Shown here piece after piece: positions 21,940-32,087 of a DNA stretch of 64,000 nucleotides. Where the stretch lies: assembly GCA_031772625.1 (NCBI GenBank), contig CM062804.1, positions 271,715,174-271,779,173 on the forward strand. Reading direction: 5' to 3'. Below the pieces are notes generated by a model. It searched no databases. It was not told where the DNA came from and saw only the letters and a program-made list of their open reading frames with translations. Made by a program: the position numbers and the translations under genes. The DNA is from Pinus tabuliformis (Eukaryota > Streptophyta > Pinopsida > Pinales > Pinaceae). Positions within the stretch are counted from its first letter, which is position 1. The number at the start of each line of letters is the position of its first letter.

Positions 21940-22770
21940 GTGGCCACGACCTCCAGACAGGTCCCCTTCGCACGACAACTACAAATGGACAAGGTTGTGG
22001 AGGAGCACGAGGACATCTTCACCTCCCTTGCAGGGGTTCCTCTGCACTATCATGTCAAGCACACCATTGATCTGACCCCAGGTACGCCGCTGCCCAATGG
22101 GCCAATCTATCGGCGCTCCGTTTTGGAGAATGATGAAATCAAGAGGCAGATTCAGGAGCTGTTGCAGAAAGGTCACATCCGTTCGAGTTCATCGCCCTGT
22201 GGGAGCCCGATCGTGTTGGTACAGAAGAAGGATGGGACTTGGAGACTCTGTATTGACTATCAGGTGCTGAACAAGATCACTTTCCGTAATAGGTACTCGA
22301 TCCCACAGATTGATGACCTCCTGGACCAACTGAAGGGGGCAAAATATTTCAACAAGATCGATTTGAAGTCAGAATATCACCAGGTACTAATCGAACCCTT
22401 CGATGTGTGGAAGACTGCCTTCAAAGCCAAGGAGGGCCTTTTTGAATGGTTGGTTATGCCTTTTGGATTGACAAATGCTCCTGCAACCTTCATGAGGCTA
22501 ATGGATGACATCTTGCGGCCATTCACCAACTCATTTGTAGTGGTATACTTGGATGACATCCTGATCTTTAGCTAGAGTTTGGAAGAGCACCTCCACCACA
22601 TCCGACAGGTTCTCCAAACACTGCGGCAACACAAGTTATGTGCCAATTTGGAGAAATGCACTTTTGGCATGACCCAGGTTCATTATCTGGGATACATTAT
22701 TGATGAATAGGGGGTGCATGTGGATCCAACCAAGATCCAAGTCATTCGAGATTGGCCATTTCCAACCACT
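21940..22770 (+). pseudogene. A1 reverse transcriptase
   Basis: A 211-codon open frame (21,940-22,575) holds nearly the whole RT fingers and palm: [64 protein letters not shown] and the catalytic [12 protein letters not shown] follows directly at 22,573. The frame then continues with SLEEHLHHIRQVLQTLRQ and VHYLGYIIDE, with another TAG. The sequence is closest to plant chromovirus RT. Best preserved part of A1. Confidence 0.88.
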
Positions 22771-23430
22771 TTGACAGAGCTTTGTAGCTTTCTAGGTCTT
22801 GCCAACTTCTACTGCAGGTTCGTGTTGGGATTTTCTCATATCACTTAGCCCTTGAGTCAAGTCACCAAGGGAGGAGTGAAAGCAAAATTCTTTTGTTCTG
22901 AATCTCAACAGAAGACATTCACAGAGTTGAAATATTTCCTCTGCATGGCACTGTGCTCGCATTACTAGACTTGTAACAACCATTTGAGGTTGAGACAGAT
23001 GCCTCTGACTATGCTATTGGGGCAGTCCTTACTCAACACGGGCATCCAGTGGCATATCATAGTGATACACTGTTAGACACAGTCCGAAAGTATCCCACTT
23101 ATGACAAAGAGATGTATTCCATTGTGTAGGTCTGCTGACAATGGAAGCATTACATTTTGGGGAAGGAAGCGGTCATTCACACAGAGCACTGACCCCTGCA
23201 GTTCATACAGACCCAAGGGAAATTGCAGAATGATTGCCATTAGAAGTGGTCCACATACCTGCAACAATTCCATTTGAATATCAAGTACAAGAAGGGAAAC
23301 ACCAATAATGTTGCAGATTGCCTCAGTCGACCACCAATCATCGCGTTAACCACCATGCTCAACTCTTGTGGGCACGAGACTTCTGATTGGCCACACGAGA
23401 CTTCTGAGCGACCCATAATTCGGCCACACA
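22771..23430 (+). pseudogene. A1 RNase H region
   Basis: Contains FLGLANFYCRFVLGFSHIT, a TAG (Trp in A2), PLSQVT, and then in another frame ETDASDYAIGAVLTQHG and PVAYHSDTL. The catalytic aspartates of the Gypsy RNase H lie in DASDY and the later TDH equivalent, which here reads TEH. Several frameshifts. Confidence 0.7.
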
Positions 23431-23439
23431 TACCAGACA

Positions 23440-24480
23440 CTCTTGGAGGGTCAACATGTTCTAGATTTTCACCTCCAGGATGCCCTGTTATGCCACCTGG
23501 GTCACCTTTGTGTTCCTTCAAGCGAGCGTGCCAAGATGATTTGGGAAGCACACTACAGTCGGGCTGCTGGGCATTTCGGGGTCGAGAAAACGGTGGCAGT
23601 ACTGTAGAAGTATTTCTATTGGCCAAATCTTCGACAGGATGTCGGGAAGTACATCAGATCATGCACTGCCTACACCATTGCCAAACCGACCATCAAGAAG
23701 CAAGGTCTCTATACCCCGCTGCCTACCCCTAGTCGACCTTGGGAATCCATCTCCATGGATTACATGTCAGGGCTTCCTTCCACTAAGCATGGAAATGACT
23801 GTGTTTTTGTGGTCGTCGACAGGTTCTCGAAGATGGCCATTATGGAAGCCTGCAAGAAGAATATCACAGCAGAAGCCACTGCTAAACTCTTCTTTGAAAA
23901 AGTGTGGGTACACTTTGGGATCCCACAGTCTATCATCTCATATTGGGACAAAAAGTTCCTCAGTACATTTTTGTCCAGTCTCTGGTCGATACTGGACCCC
24001 AAACTCACCAAGTCCACAGTCTTCCATCCTCAAACTGATGGCCAAATAGAGGTTGTCAACATGATGATCGTACACATTCTGCGCATGTACAACTCAAAGC
24101 ATCCATGCACATGGGTCGAGAGCTTCCCCTATGTTCAGCACAACGAAAACTGGGCTCTTCACAGCCTGATTGGCCATAGCCCTTTTCAGGTGGGCTTGGG
24201 ATTCCAGCCACTATGTCCCATTGATGTGGCCATGCCATTTGCAGCGACTCACACAGATTCGGCTCATGTCCAGTCCGAAACAGATTAGGAAACCAACTTC
24301 ATTGAGCACATCCAACATATTCGCCAGCAGGTCCATGACATTATGGAGAAATCAAATGCCAAGTACAGGCAGTGACATAATCAACATCGGGTGCCACACA
24401 AGTTTCAGGTGGGCGACAAAGTCTGGTTGCATTTGTAAAAGGAACACCTTACCGGAGCCTATCGGAAACTCAGACCACTC
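23440..24480 (+). pseudogene. A1 integrase
   Basis: HHCC finger at about 23,545-23,690 (GHFGVEKT...SCTAY, the last Cys replaced by Tyr). The catalytic core follows at 23,755-24,288: MDYMSGLPSTKHGNDCVF (first Asp), IISYWDKKF (second Asp of the usual ISDRD replaced by Tyr) and HPQTDGQIEVVN (third residue Glu kept). The C-terminal part VPHKFQVGDKVWLHL is cut by TAA. Loss of the second catalytic Asp makes this copy integration-dead. Confidence 0.82.
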
Positions 24481-24858
24481 TGATATGGTCCTTACACCAT
24501 TACCAAGGCTGTGGGAGACAATGCATTTGAGCTCAACATTCCCTCATTCCTTGGCTTGCACTCAGTGTTCAATGTGGACCACCTTCGGCCATACTTTTCA
24601 CCATTACTAGACACATCCAACATTGCAGAACAACTCACACCCACAGAGTTAAATCCAAATTGCATGGAACAAGATACAACTGATCAGATCATGGACACAC
24701 AAATATAGCACACTCGCCAACAGAATATCCAACTGTATCGAGTTGTCAAAGCAGGCCAACTCCTTCACCAGGGCAAGTGGCTCACCAAGGACCAAGTTCA
24801 GCAAAAGTTTTCTCATCTCATGGAGGAACTCAACGCAATGGTCCCCATTGCTTCCTAA
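24481..24858 (+). pseudogene. A1 pol C-terminus with chromodomain-like tail
   Basis: YGPYTITKAVGDNAFELNI (GPY/F module), VFNVDHLRPYFSPLLDTSN, a polar linker, and KAGQLLHQGKWLTKDQVQQK ending in TAA just before the G-run. The last block sits where chromoviruses carry a chromodomain and has a similar length and Trp spacing, but it is too divergent to be certain. Confidence 0.6.
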
Positions 24859-24871
24859 CGGGGGGGGGGGA
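24858..24871 (+). promoter_or_regulatory. Polypurine tract of A1
   Basis: An uninterrupted run of G followed by A directly before the 3' LTR; it would prime plus-strand DNA synthesis. A2 has the equivalent AAGGGGGGAGGAT. Confidence 0.85.
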
Positions 24872-25487
24872 TGATCCAGGTGGATATTGGTGGCCACCTG
24901 CTAAGTCCACTTGGACTCCCACCATTGTTCCTTTCAGCTTTTCAGTTTTCTTAATTGTAGCACAGTTTACTATTTTTAGCAGTTTTTCAGGTCCTGAACT
25001 TCCAGAGCCGTTTTAAGGCCCTAAACTATTTTTGGGAAAACTGGGAGCAACATGGATCTATGGACCAATGTTTCTCTTCCCAAAGTTGTAATTCTCGGAT
25101 AGATATTTCTAACAAGATATTGTGCGCGTGAAACGAAGATCATATGCCAAAGTTACGACTCCGGCTAGTTGATGTGCCAATTTACCCAAACGGGGCCATT
25201 AGTTTGGCGTTTCATTTTCTAGGGTTAGGTTTTTGGATTTTTAGGGTTTTCCATTATTTTTCAACAATAAATAGGCCTTCGAGCCTCATTGTAACACAGT
25301 TCAGAGGCAAGTAGCTGCCACATCTCTTCTCAGAGATAAGCTACCATCACCCTAGCTGGTTTATTTCCATTGCTCTTTGTAAGCATATTTCAGTATTTTA
25401 CATTAATGAAATGAAGTATTTTTTCCTACATTTCTGTGCTTATGGTTATCTCTGTAATTTGTTGCGTTCCTGTTTAAATTCAGATCA
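24872..25487 (+). mobile_element. 3' LTR of Gypsy element A1
   Basis: 616 bp from TGATCCAGG to CAGATCA, matching the 5' LTR apart from point changes and the about 75-bp block missing there. ATGCC follows at 25,488. Confidence 0.92.
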
Positions 25488-26182
25488 ATGCCATTTACTT
25501 GATTTACAACATAACTGAACAAGCTGGCTCTTAATGAGACCCCTTGTGTTTTGATTAATATAATCTTAAGCCATTACCCTTTTTTGATATGCAGTATTGG
25601 TAATGTCAGTTAGTTATAATCTTACGATCATGGTAAGCCGACTCTTGATGAGACCTCTTATCCTTTAAGTATATTTTAGAATTACACTCGAAAAATGGAC
25701 GCTGATTAGGTGGGGAGAATCATTGGCTCTTTAAGAGCTTTCTGGATGACAATTGTAGAGTTTTAAAGATGCTTTTCTGTAGAGAGACTTTGCTTTGTTA
25801 TTGATACTTTTCTTGATTGATGTAAATGAAAGATTTCTTTCTAAAGCTAAGTTTCATCAAAGATCAGATAATTTTGGCAGAAAACAGACAATTTTGGAGC
25901 AACAGAACTTAACTATATATTTCATATATGAAGATTATTTTCATAACAATCTTTACTTACAAAAGAGAAAAGTCAAAATTAAAGAGACTATTCTTTGTAA
26001 AACCAAAAGTAAATGTTTCTCAACTCGTATTATTCTTTCTAAAAAAATATAAACTAAAGGTAATAATATACAGTGAATAGAAGAGATCATCTTTTATGGA
26101 AAGTATTTCTTTAAACTCTGCCCATTAACAGGTAGAGATTCTCTCTTACTGGATAAATTTTGTAATAGAAAAGTTGATGGGC
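25488..26182 (-). other. Non-coding region downstream of element B pol
   Basis: Between the A1 insertion and the end of B integrase. AT-rich, with a degenerate direct repeat (GGCTCTTAATGAGACCCCTT near 25,523 and GACTCTTGATGAGACCTCTT near 25,638). It continues 18,182-19,707 on the other side of A1. Confidence 0.5.
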
Positions 26183-27190
26183 CTATTTGTTCCACAATTT
26201 GAAGTGGGCCAAGCCACATTTGTTGGACTTAGTATGCTTACCTTTCTCTTCGTGGGCTTTATTCCATTTCAATACTAGGTCTTCGAGTTGAAAAGATTTT
26301 GAACTTACAGAATTTGAATCAAAGGAGGCTTTGACCAACTGCTGATGATGTACATGTGTGATCCTGGGTTTTTCTCTTTCGTCTTCAAGCTTAAGGATTT
26401 GTAACTTTCTAACTTGAATAAATGAGGAAGGAGTTTCTTCAATGAATGGAACTAAGACTAAGGAGGGAATAGCTACATTTGTTGGTAAGAAGACTTCTTT
26501 CCCATAGACCAAATTAAAAGGAGAAGTGCCAATGGGGACTTTTTGAGTTATTCGATTTGCCCATAGAGCAAACATTAAAGACTTATGCCATTTTTTTTGG
26601 CTTTGGTCAACAATTCGTTTAATAATCTTGATGAGATTCTTGTTTGTGGATTCAGCTAACCCATTTCATTGCGGATAATAATTAGCAGTATATTTAAGCT
26701 GAAAACCTCTTTTAAGAGAAAACTCTGTCATAGCATTGCTTGAAAAATAAGATGCATTATCAAACATCAGGGCAGATGGCAGGCCAAATCTGGTAATGAT
26801 AAATTGATCTATGAATTCAATGATGTTTTCCGAATTAGCTACCTTGAGTGGAATTTCTTCCACCCATTTGGTGAAGTAATCAGTGGTTGTAAGGATATAT
26901 CTATGCTGCTTAGAAGAATGAGGAACGATCTCACCTATTATGTCCAATCCCCATTGCTTGAATGGTTGGTCAATGTTGACTGGCTATAATGGTAATGCAG
27001 GTTTCCTCTGTCTTCCAGCAGCTGTCTGACAAATTTTACATCTCCTTACATAACTGTGTGCATCTTTGAATAATGTTTGCCAGTAATAGCCAACATTGAG
27101 GATTTTATGTGCGGCTGGTCCATCATGAAGTTTCTGCAACACCTTCTCTGTCTCAAATTTTTCAAGACATCTAAGTAAAACAGAATCATA
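26183..27190 (-). pseudogene. Element B integrase
   Basis: The zinc finger is in the 27,535-26,984 frame (HDGPAAHKILNVGYYW then CKICQ, an HHCC pattern). The core follows in 26,947-26,666: MDIIGEIVP (first Asp) and ALMFDNASYF (second Asp), then after a TGA NGLAESTNKNL (Glu). All three catalytic residues are therefore still visible. The C-terminal frame 26,575-26,183 reads RITQKVPIGTSPFNLVYGKE, typical of Tat-type Gypsy integrase. At least two stops separate the pieces. Confidence 0.85.
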
Positions 27191-27960
27191 ATTTATTCTA
27201 AACAACACATCATTGACAATTTGATATTGTCTAGATTTTAATCTCAAGGCCCTTTTCTTTGAGTAATTTAATTGGATTAGGGCATATCCATTTCTCAAGT
27301 AAAATATGATATCAACATATCTTGACTCAGTATCGTTAAGGATTACCTCATAGACTTGTACATCGTCACCTGGATGCTGTAACGCTGATAGATTTGATGC
27401 TCTTGCTAACATCTTGCAAAAACCTTGACCTTTTACAATTTTTGCTGGTTTGATTTCGATGTCATATTCTTGCAGAGCTATAACCCAATTTGTTCTTTTC
27501 TCAACTACATCCCTTTGTATTAATAGATTTCTCACTGCTAAGAATGATACTATTACTTTGGTGTGGGTTTTGAGGAGAAAAGGTTTGAAGTGTTTTATTG
27601 ATTTGAAAATAAAAAAGCTTGTTTTTCAATGTCTGAGTAATTCAATTCAGCTCCTTGCAAATTGGAGCTAAAGAAAGAGATTGGGGCTTCAACTTTTTCT
27701 TCATTTACTTGTGTCAATATTGCTGCATATGATTTCTCGGAAGCGAAAGTATATAAAATGAAATGATTTGAAAAATTCGGCGTTGCTAAAGATGGGATGT
27801 TTATAATTGTTTGTTTGATCAAGTTAAAAGCTTCATGTTCTGAGTGTCCCCATTTAAACAAAGAATTTTTCTTTATCATGGATTGAAGAGGTAAAACAAT
27901 TTTTGAGAAGTCAGGGACAAATATTTTAACAAAATTTTTCTGTCCTAGGAAAGATTGCAT
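27191..27960 (-). pseudogene. Element B RNase H (Gypsy type)
   Basis: Minus-strand frames read KWGHSEHEAFNLIKQTI, LYTFASEKSYAAILTQ and AELNYSDIEKQAF, then RTNWVIALQEYDIEIKPAKI. This is the standard RNase H that follows Gypsy RT. The expected DAS is FAS here, so a catalytic Asp is lost. This is the second RNase H in the element; the other lies upstream of RT. Confidence 0.75.
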
Positions 27961-28062
27961 TGATTTTTTGTTATGTGGTAAAGTATCTCATAAATTTCTC
28001 TACTTTTGTCAAGGTCAATATGAATCCTTGCTTTGGACACAATGAATCCAAAGAGCTTTCCT

Positions 28063-28842
28063 TCACTTAACGTGAAAAAAGGCTTCTTTATTAAGAGAAA
28101 TCCCATACCTTTGGCAACATTCAAAGAATTGCTTTAAATCCCTTAGATGATTACTGCACTTTCTGGAATATACAGTTATATCATCTAAGTAGATTACTAG
28201 AGATTTATTTACTAAACCTTTGAAGGCTATGTCCATGGCTTTTTGGAAAGTGGCATTGGCATTAATCAGTCCAAATCGTATCTTTTGATAAGCATAAGTG
28301 CCCCATTTTGTCCTAAATGTGATTTTCAACTGGTCGTCTGGATGTACTAAGATATGATTATAACCTGAGAATCCATCTAGGAAAGACATTAGTTCTGAGC
28401 CTGCAACTGATTGTAATATCTGTTCCATAGGGGGTAATGGGAAATTGTCCTTTTGGAAAGCTTTATTGAGGTTACAGAAGTCTATACATATCTGAATATC
28501 GCCGTTCTTTTTTCTGATTGGGACAAGATTAGAGACCCACCGAGAATGTCTGACAGGAAAAATAATCTTTACTTTCAATAGTTTATTCAATTCAGATTTA
28601 ATCTGACTTTCTAAATTAGGATGGATCTTCCTTAATTTCTGCTGAATAGGTCTTTCATTAGATGTCATGGGAATAGTGTGTTGAATAATAGAGGTGTCAT
28701 ATGTCTCAAGATCTTCATAGCTCCATGCAAAGTCATTCTTGTATCTCTTCAACAAACCTATAAGGGCTGATTTTTTGTCTGACATAAGTCCGAGACCTAG
28801 ATTAATATTTTGAGGTTTTAGGTCAGTCCCAAGATTAATCAA
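28063..28842 (-). pseudogene. Element B reverse transcriptase
   Basis: A 259-codon open frame with the Tat-lineage blocks: KNDFAWSYEDL, VRHSRWVSNLVPIRKKNG, ICIDFCNLNKA, FLDGFSGYNHILVHPDD, TFRTKWGTYAYQKIRFGLIN and the catalytic YLDDITVYS. No stop falls inside the domain. It is immediately downstream of the aRNH frame and followed by Gypsy RNase H. Confidence 0.9.
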
Positions 28843-28971
28843 TTCAAATCTCAGAGTTGAACTCTGAAGTTTTGAATTGGTGGGTCGTTTAAATCTGTCT
28901 TTGAGGTCATATAAATCTTCTAACTTAACTACAGATTTTGGTATAGCGTTATTGAATGTTTATTGTTCAAG

Positions 28972-29811
28972 TTAGTTATCATGTTGGTCTTCATCAACTA
29001 TCTGGTCATCATAAGAGCCTTCTGAAGTCAGGAAGCTTACGATATCCGGATCGTTATTAAAGACTCTCTGGTTGGTGATATTATCGGGTATAGAAGGCCT
29101 AAAAATCAATTCAATGGAAAATCGATTAGGGCTATAATCCTCTGGTGGGATAAGCTTGGAAGCAACATTAGCTAGAAGATTGGCACTAGCATTTTGGAGT
29201 CTTCGAATAGGGGAAAAATTAAACGCTGTAAAGTGAAAGGTCAGGTCTTGGACTAACGAATGATAGTGTTTCAAATGTCCTGAAAAAAAATGTATAGTAT
29301 TTCTCACCTGTTTTATTACAATTTCTGAATCTCCGAATACTTGGAGGTGTTTGATATTAAGGCCAATTGCCTTATACAAATCTTGAACTAGTGCTTCATA
29401 TTCAGCGGTGTTGTTTGTGCAATCAAATTCAAGTCTGCATGCTAACATAGTCTTTTCCCCTTCCGAGCTAACTAATATGCATCCAACTCCTGCTCCATCA
29501 TTGGATTTAGATCCATCAAAAAATAATTTCCAAAATAAAGACCTAACCACAGGTTTATCTACAAAGTTTACACATTTAGAAGTGTCTGTTTGGGAAAAAT
29601 TTTCGACTTGAGATACAACAGATTTTTCTAAGAAAGGTGAAGTGTGAGCATTGAAATTTCCTAGAAATGATTCTATTGAGTAGTTTCCGATGTTATTATT
29701 AATATACGCGACTAGTTCATTTTCTCCTTGTAGCTCTGTGACTATATACTTTTGATGTTTCTCGAGATCAACCCTTATTTGATTTGGCTTGCCATTATAG
29801 GGAAGCCACAT
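28972..29811 (-). pseudogene. Element B archaeal-like RNase H (aRNH), upstream of RT
   Basis: A 279-codon open frame. The first 75 residues close the protease region (MWLPYNGKPNQIRVDLEKHQ). Residues about 95-175 form a complete RNase HI-like fold: LFFDGSKSNDGAGVGCILV (Asp99), CTNNTAEYEALVQ (Glu137) and QVFGDSEIVIKQV (Asp161). The TNNTAEYEAL signature is that of archaeal/plant-type RNase H, not of the Gypsy RNase H. Tat elements such as Ogre and Retand are known to have gained such a domain, usually after the Gypsy RNase H; here it sits between protease and RT. All catalytic residues are present. Confidence 0.85.
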
Positions 29812-29951
29812 GTGAGACCAACCAGTGTCAAAATAACCATGAAGTTTTTTTTACCAGTCTCTACTAAGGATTAAGCCATAGAACTCAAGAATATCAGCTA
29901 CAAGTATGTCAATGACTTAACAAACTTTAGGATTTGATGAAAGTTTGATTG

Positions 29952-30638
29952 TTACTTGGTTAAGTTCCCCAACAACTTCGACTTGAGAGATCGATCTAAC
30001 TGTACTATACGTAAAGCATATTTCTGAGGCTGAATATTCAACTTTGCACAAACTTTTCTAGGTAAGATGTTAGATGAAGCTCCTGAATCAACTAAACAGT
30101 TGTGTAAATTCTTATTAAAGACTTCAAAAGTAAGGATAAATGGAGGAGTATGAGATTTAGATCTTCCTCCAATTAGAGTGATGTCAATTGGATCAATCTT
30201 GTTTAAAGAGGTGCTAGGGGGCCTTCCCATTTCTTGGGCGGCTTGTGAGATCACTGTGGCAGGGAGCGGTGCAGTAGGTACTGCTTTGAGTTCTTTAAGA
30301 ACTAGCTTCCGCTGATGCTTCAGTTTGCTAAGCTCATAAAAGGTGATGTTTTCCCTAGTTTTCTTCATATCACCAACAATATTATATTCCATTTCATCAG
30401 AAACTATCAGAGTTTTAGGTGAAGGTGAAGAATCCAATTGAGTAGGAGTAGTTTGAGTGGACTTTGGTGAAGATTTCTTACTTGTTGCTTTGTCCCTGGG
30501 AGGTGGCATTGAAGCCTTCTGCTTTGAATTTGTTCGTGACAATTCAATAGGGTTTTTACTTCGGGTAGCGACATTCAATGCTTCTTGAGTTTCCTCATTG
30601 GGAAGGATAAAATCCCACATTCCTTGTAATTCTACCAC
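29952..30638 (-). pseudogene. Element B protease with long linker
   Basis: 228-codon frame overlapping the end of gag by a few bases. The N-terminal half is Ser/Pro/Lys-rich. The C-terminal half has FILTFEVFNKNLHNCLVDSG with the following ASSNILP, an intact retropepsin DSGA site. The flap region continues in another frame toward 29,811, so a frameshift lies around 29,950. Confidence 0.82.
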
Positions 30639-32054
30639 TTCTTCATTGTCCGTTTGTTTTTCGTTTGTTGAAACTTCATCCTTTTCTCCATCTGATTCGG
30701 AAATTGATATAGCATTTGAGGTTTAGGATCAGCAAGGGAATTTCTTTTAAATGGTCCCAAGGATTTCTTAGAGGAAGTATCTGCTGCATGTTTTTTAATA
30801 TCAACCATTCCGTTAGACATGGTCTTGAGGACTTTTTGTAACCCTTCAAGATCAAAAGGATCTTTTAGTGGTTTCTTCTTGGTGTCATCCCTAAAAGTCA
30901 CTTTCTTAGATTTTCGTTCTTCTAATGCGTTTTTGTTTTCTACAGCTATTGCCTCTTTTATATTTTCTGCTAAAGCTGGTTTGATAGCTCTATCAATGAA
31001 AATAACTGTGTTTGAAGGTAGAGCAGAAATATACCACTCATTTTGGACCTCATCGCTGGTTTTAGACGTCGTTGGTATCTTATTTAATAGTTTATTGAAG
31101 CGAGAGTTGAAATCCTTAATGGGTTCTTTCGGTTCGGCTTTCAAATTGGAGAGATCATTGATTAGGGTAGCTGTGGATCTATCATCTCCAAATTTAGTTA
31201 AAAACTGCTCTTGGAAAGCATCCCAACTATTAATAGAACTTGATGGTAATGAGAAGTACCATGATCCTTCTGCTCCCTATAAAGTATATGGAAATAATCT
31301 TACAACTGTGTCTTCTTCCACTACTTTATTCAAGTTAATGGACAACATGAAATTGTTTATATGTTCCTTAGCTAATAGGCCATTATCAAGATTGAATTCG
31401 GGTAACCATTTCTCTGGATGTGTTAGCAATTGATGTAAAGGTCCAACCATTCTAACAGCTCTTGGGTTTGTCCATGGCCTTGGAGGATTCTGTGCCATTG
31501 CTGGTATGTGAGTAGGAGAAGGTGTAGCAGTGGTTGAAGGTGATTGGGTAGAGGAAGATGTAGTTCCTGTACCTGTGTGAATCATGATCTGGAGTGGTGA
31601 GGCAGATTATTGATCTTGTGATGGTATAGACAGAATGAATGAAGATGAAGATTGAGCTGATGAAAAAACCTCGCTGTGAGATTCGGATGGTGTTTTCTTA
31701 GCTTTCTTACATCTTCGCAGAGAGAATTCGAATAGAGGGATTCCAAGATTTTCACTCTGTGCTCTAGTTAACTGTTGAGATGGGGTAAACTGAGAGGTAA
31801 CACTATCTTGGGATAACTCAGATTCTTCTTGAGATAATGAAATCCCTTGTAACTTCTGAATCAAAGATTGGACTTCAGGGGCTTTAGTAGAAGAAGAATG
31901 ATCTGGATTTTTTGGGATTTCAGCGGTGAGTTCTGTAATTTTCTTTGCAACTTCCTGCTTGGGATTAGGGGATTTAGAATGCTTTTGAGAAGTTGGAGGT
32001 GATGGTGAGGGTGTTTTACTCTTAGAATGGCCCGTTGATTTGGATTTACTTTCT
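30632..32054 (-). pseudogene. gag: Element B gag
   Basis: Starts after a TGA near 32,055 with no convincing ATG. A Ser/Pro/Lys-rich N-terminus (SKSKSTGHSKSKTPSPSPPT) is followed by HIPAMAQNPPRPWTNPRAVR, LLAKEHINNFMLSINLNKVV, VVRLFPYTL, a stop, SWYFSLPSSSINSWDAFQEQ and DFNSRFNKLLNKIPTTSKTS, the retrotrans_gag core of Tat elements. Three frames (31,864-31,607; 31,585-31,277; 31,144-30,632) carry most of it. The same blocks are found in element C at 61.7-62.2 kb. Confidence 0.8.
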
Positions 32055-32066
32055 ATTCACAGTCAA

Positions 32067-32084
32067 GCCCTCCTTCTAGCGCTA
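32067..32084 (-). promoter_or_regulatory. Primer binding site of element B
   Basis: The minus strand reads, three bases after the LTR end, TAGCGCTAGAAGGAGGGC. Element C has the closely similar TTGTGCTAGAAGGATGG at the same place, so the site is conserved. It is not the initiator-Met site used by all other elements here. I cannot name the tRNA; the expected form would start TGG. Confidence 0.65.
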
Positions 32085-32087
32085 AAA

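Noticed and set aside
23274..23732. 152-codon frame as a separate gene
   Set aside because: It is a frame-shifted reading through the A1 RNase H-integrase junction.
30819..31433. 204-codon plus-strand frame
   Set aside because: Antisense to element B gag, whose retrotrans_gag blocks are clear on the minus strand.
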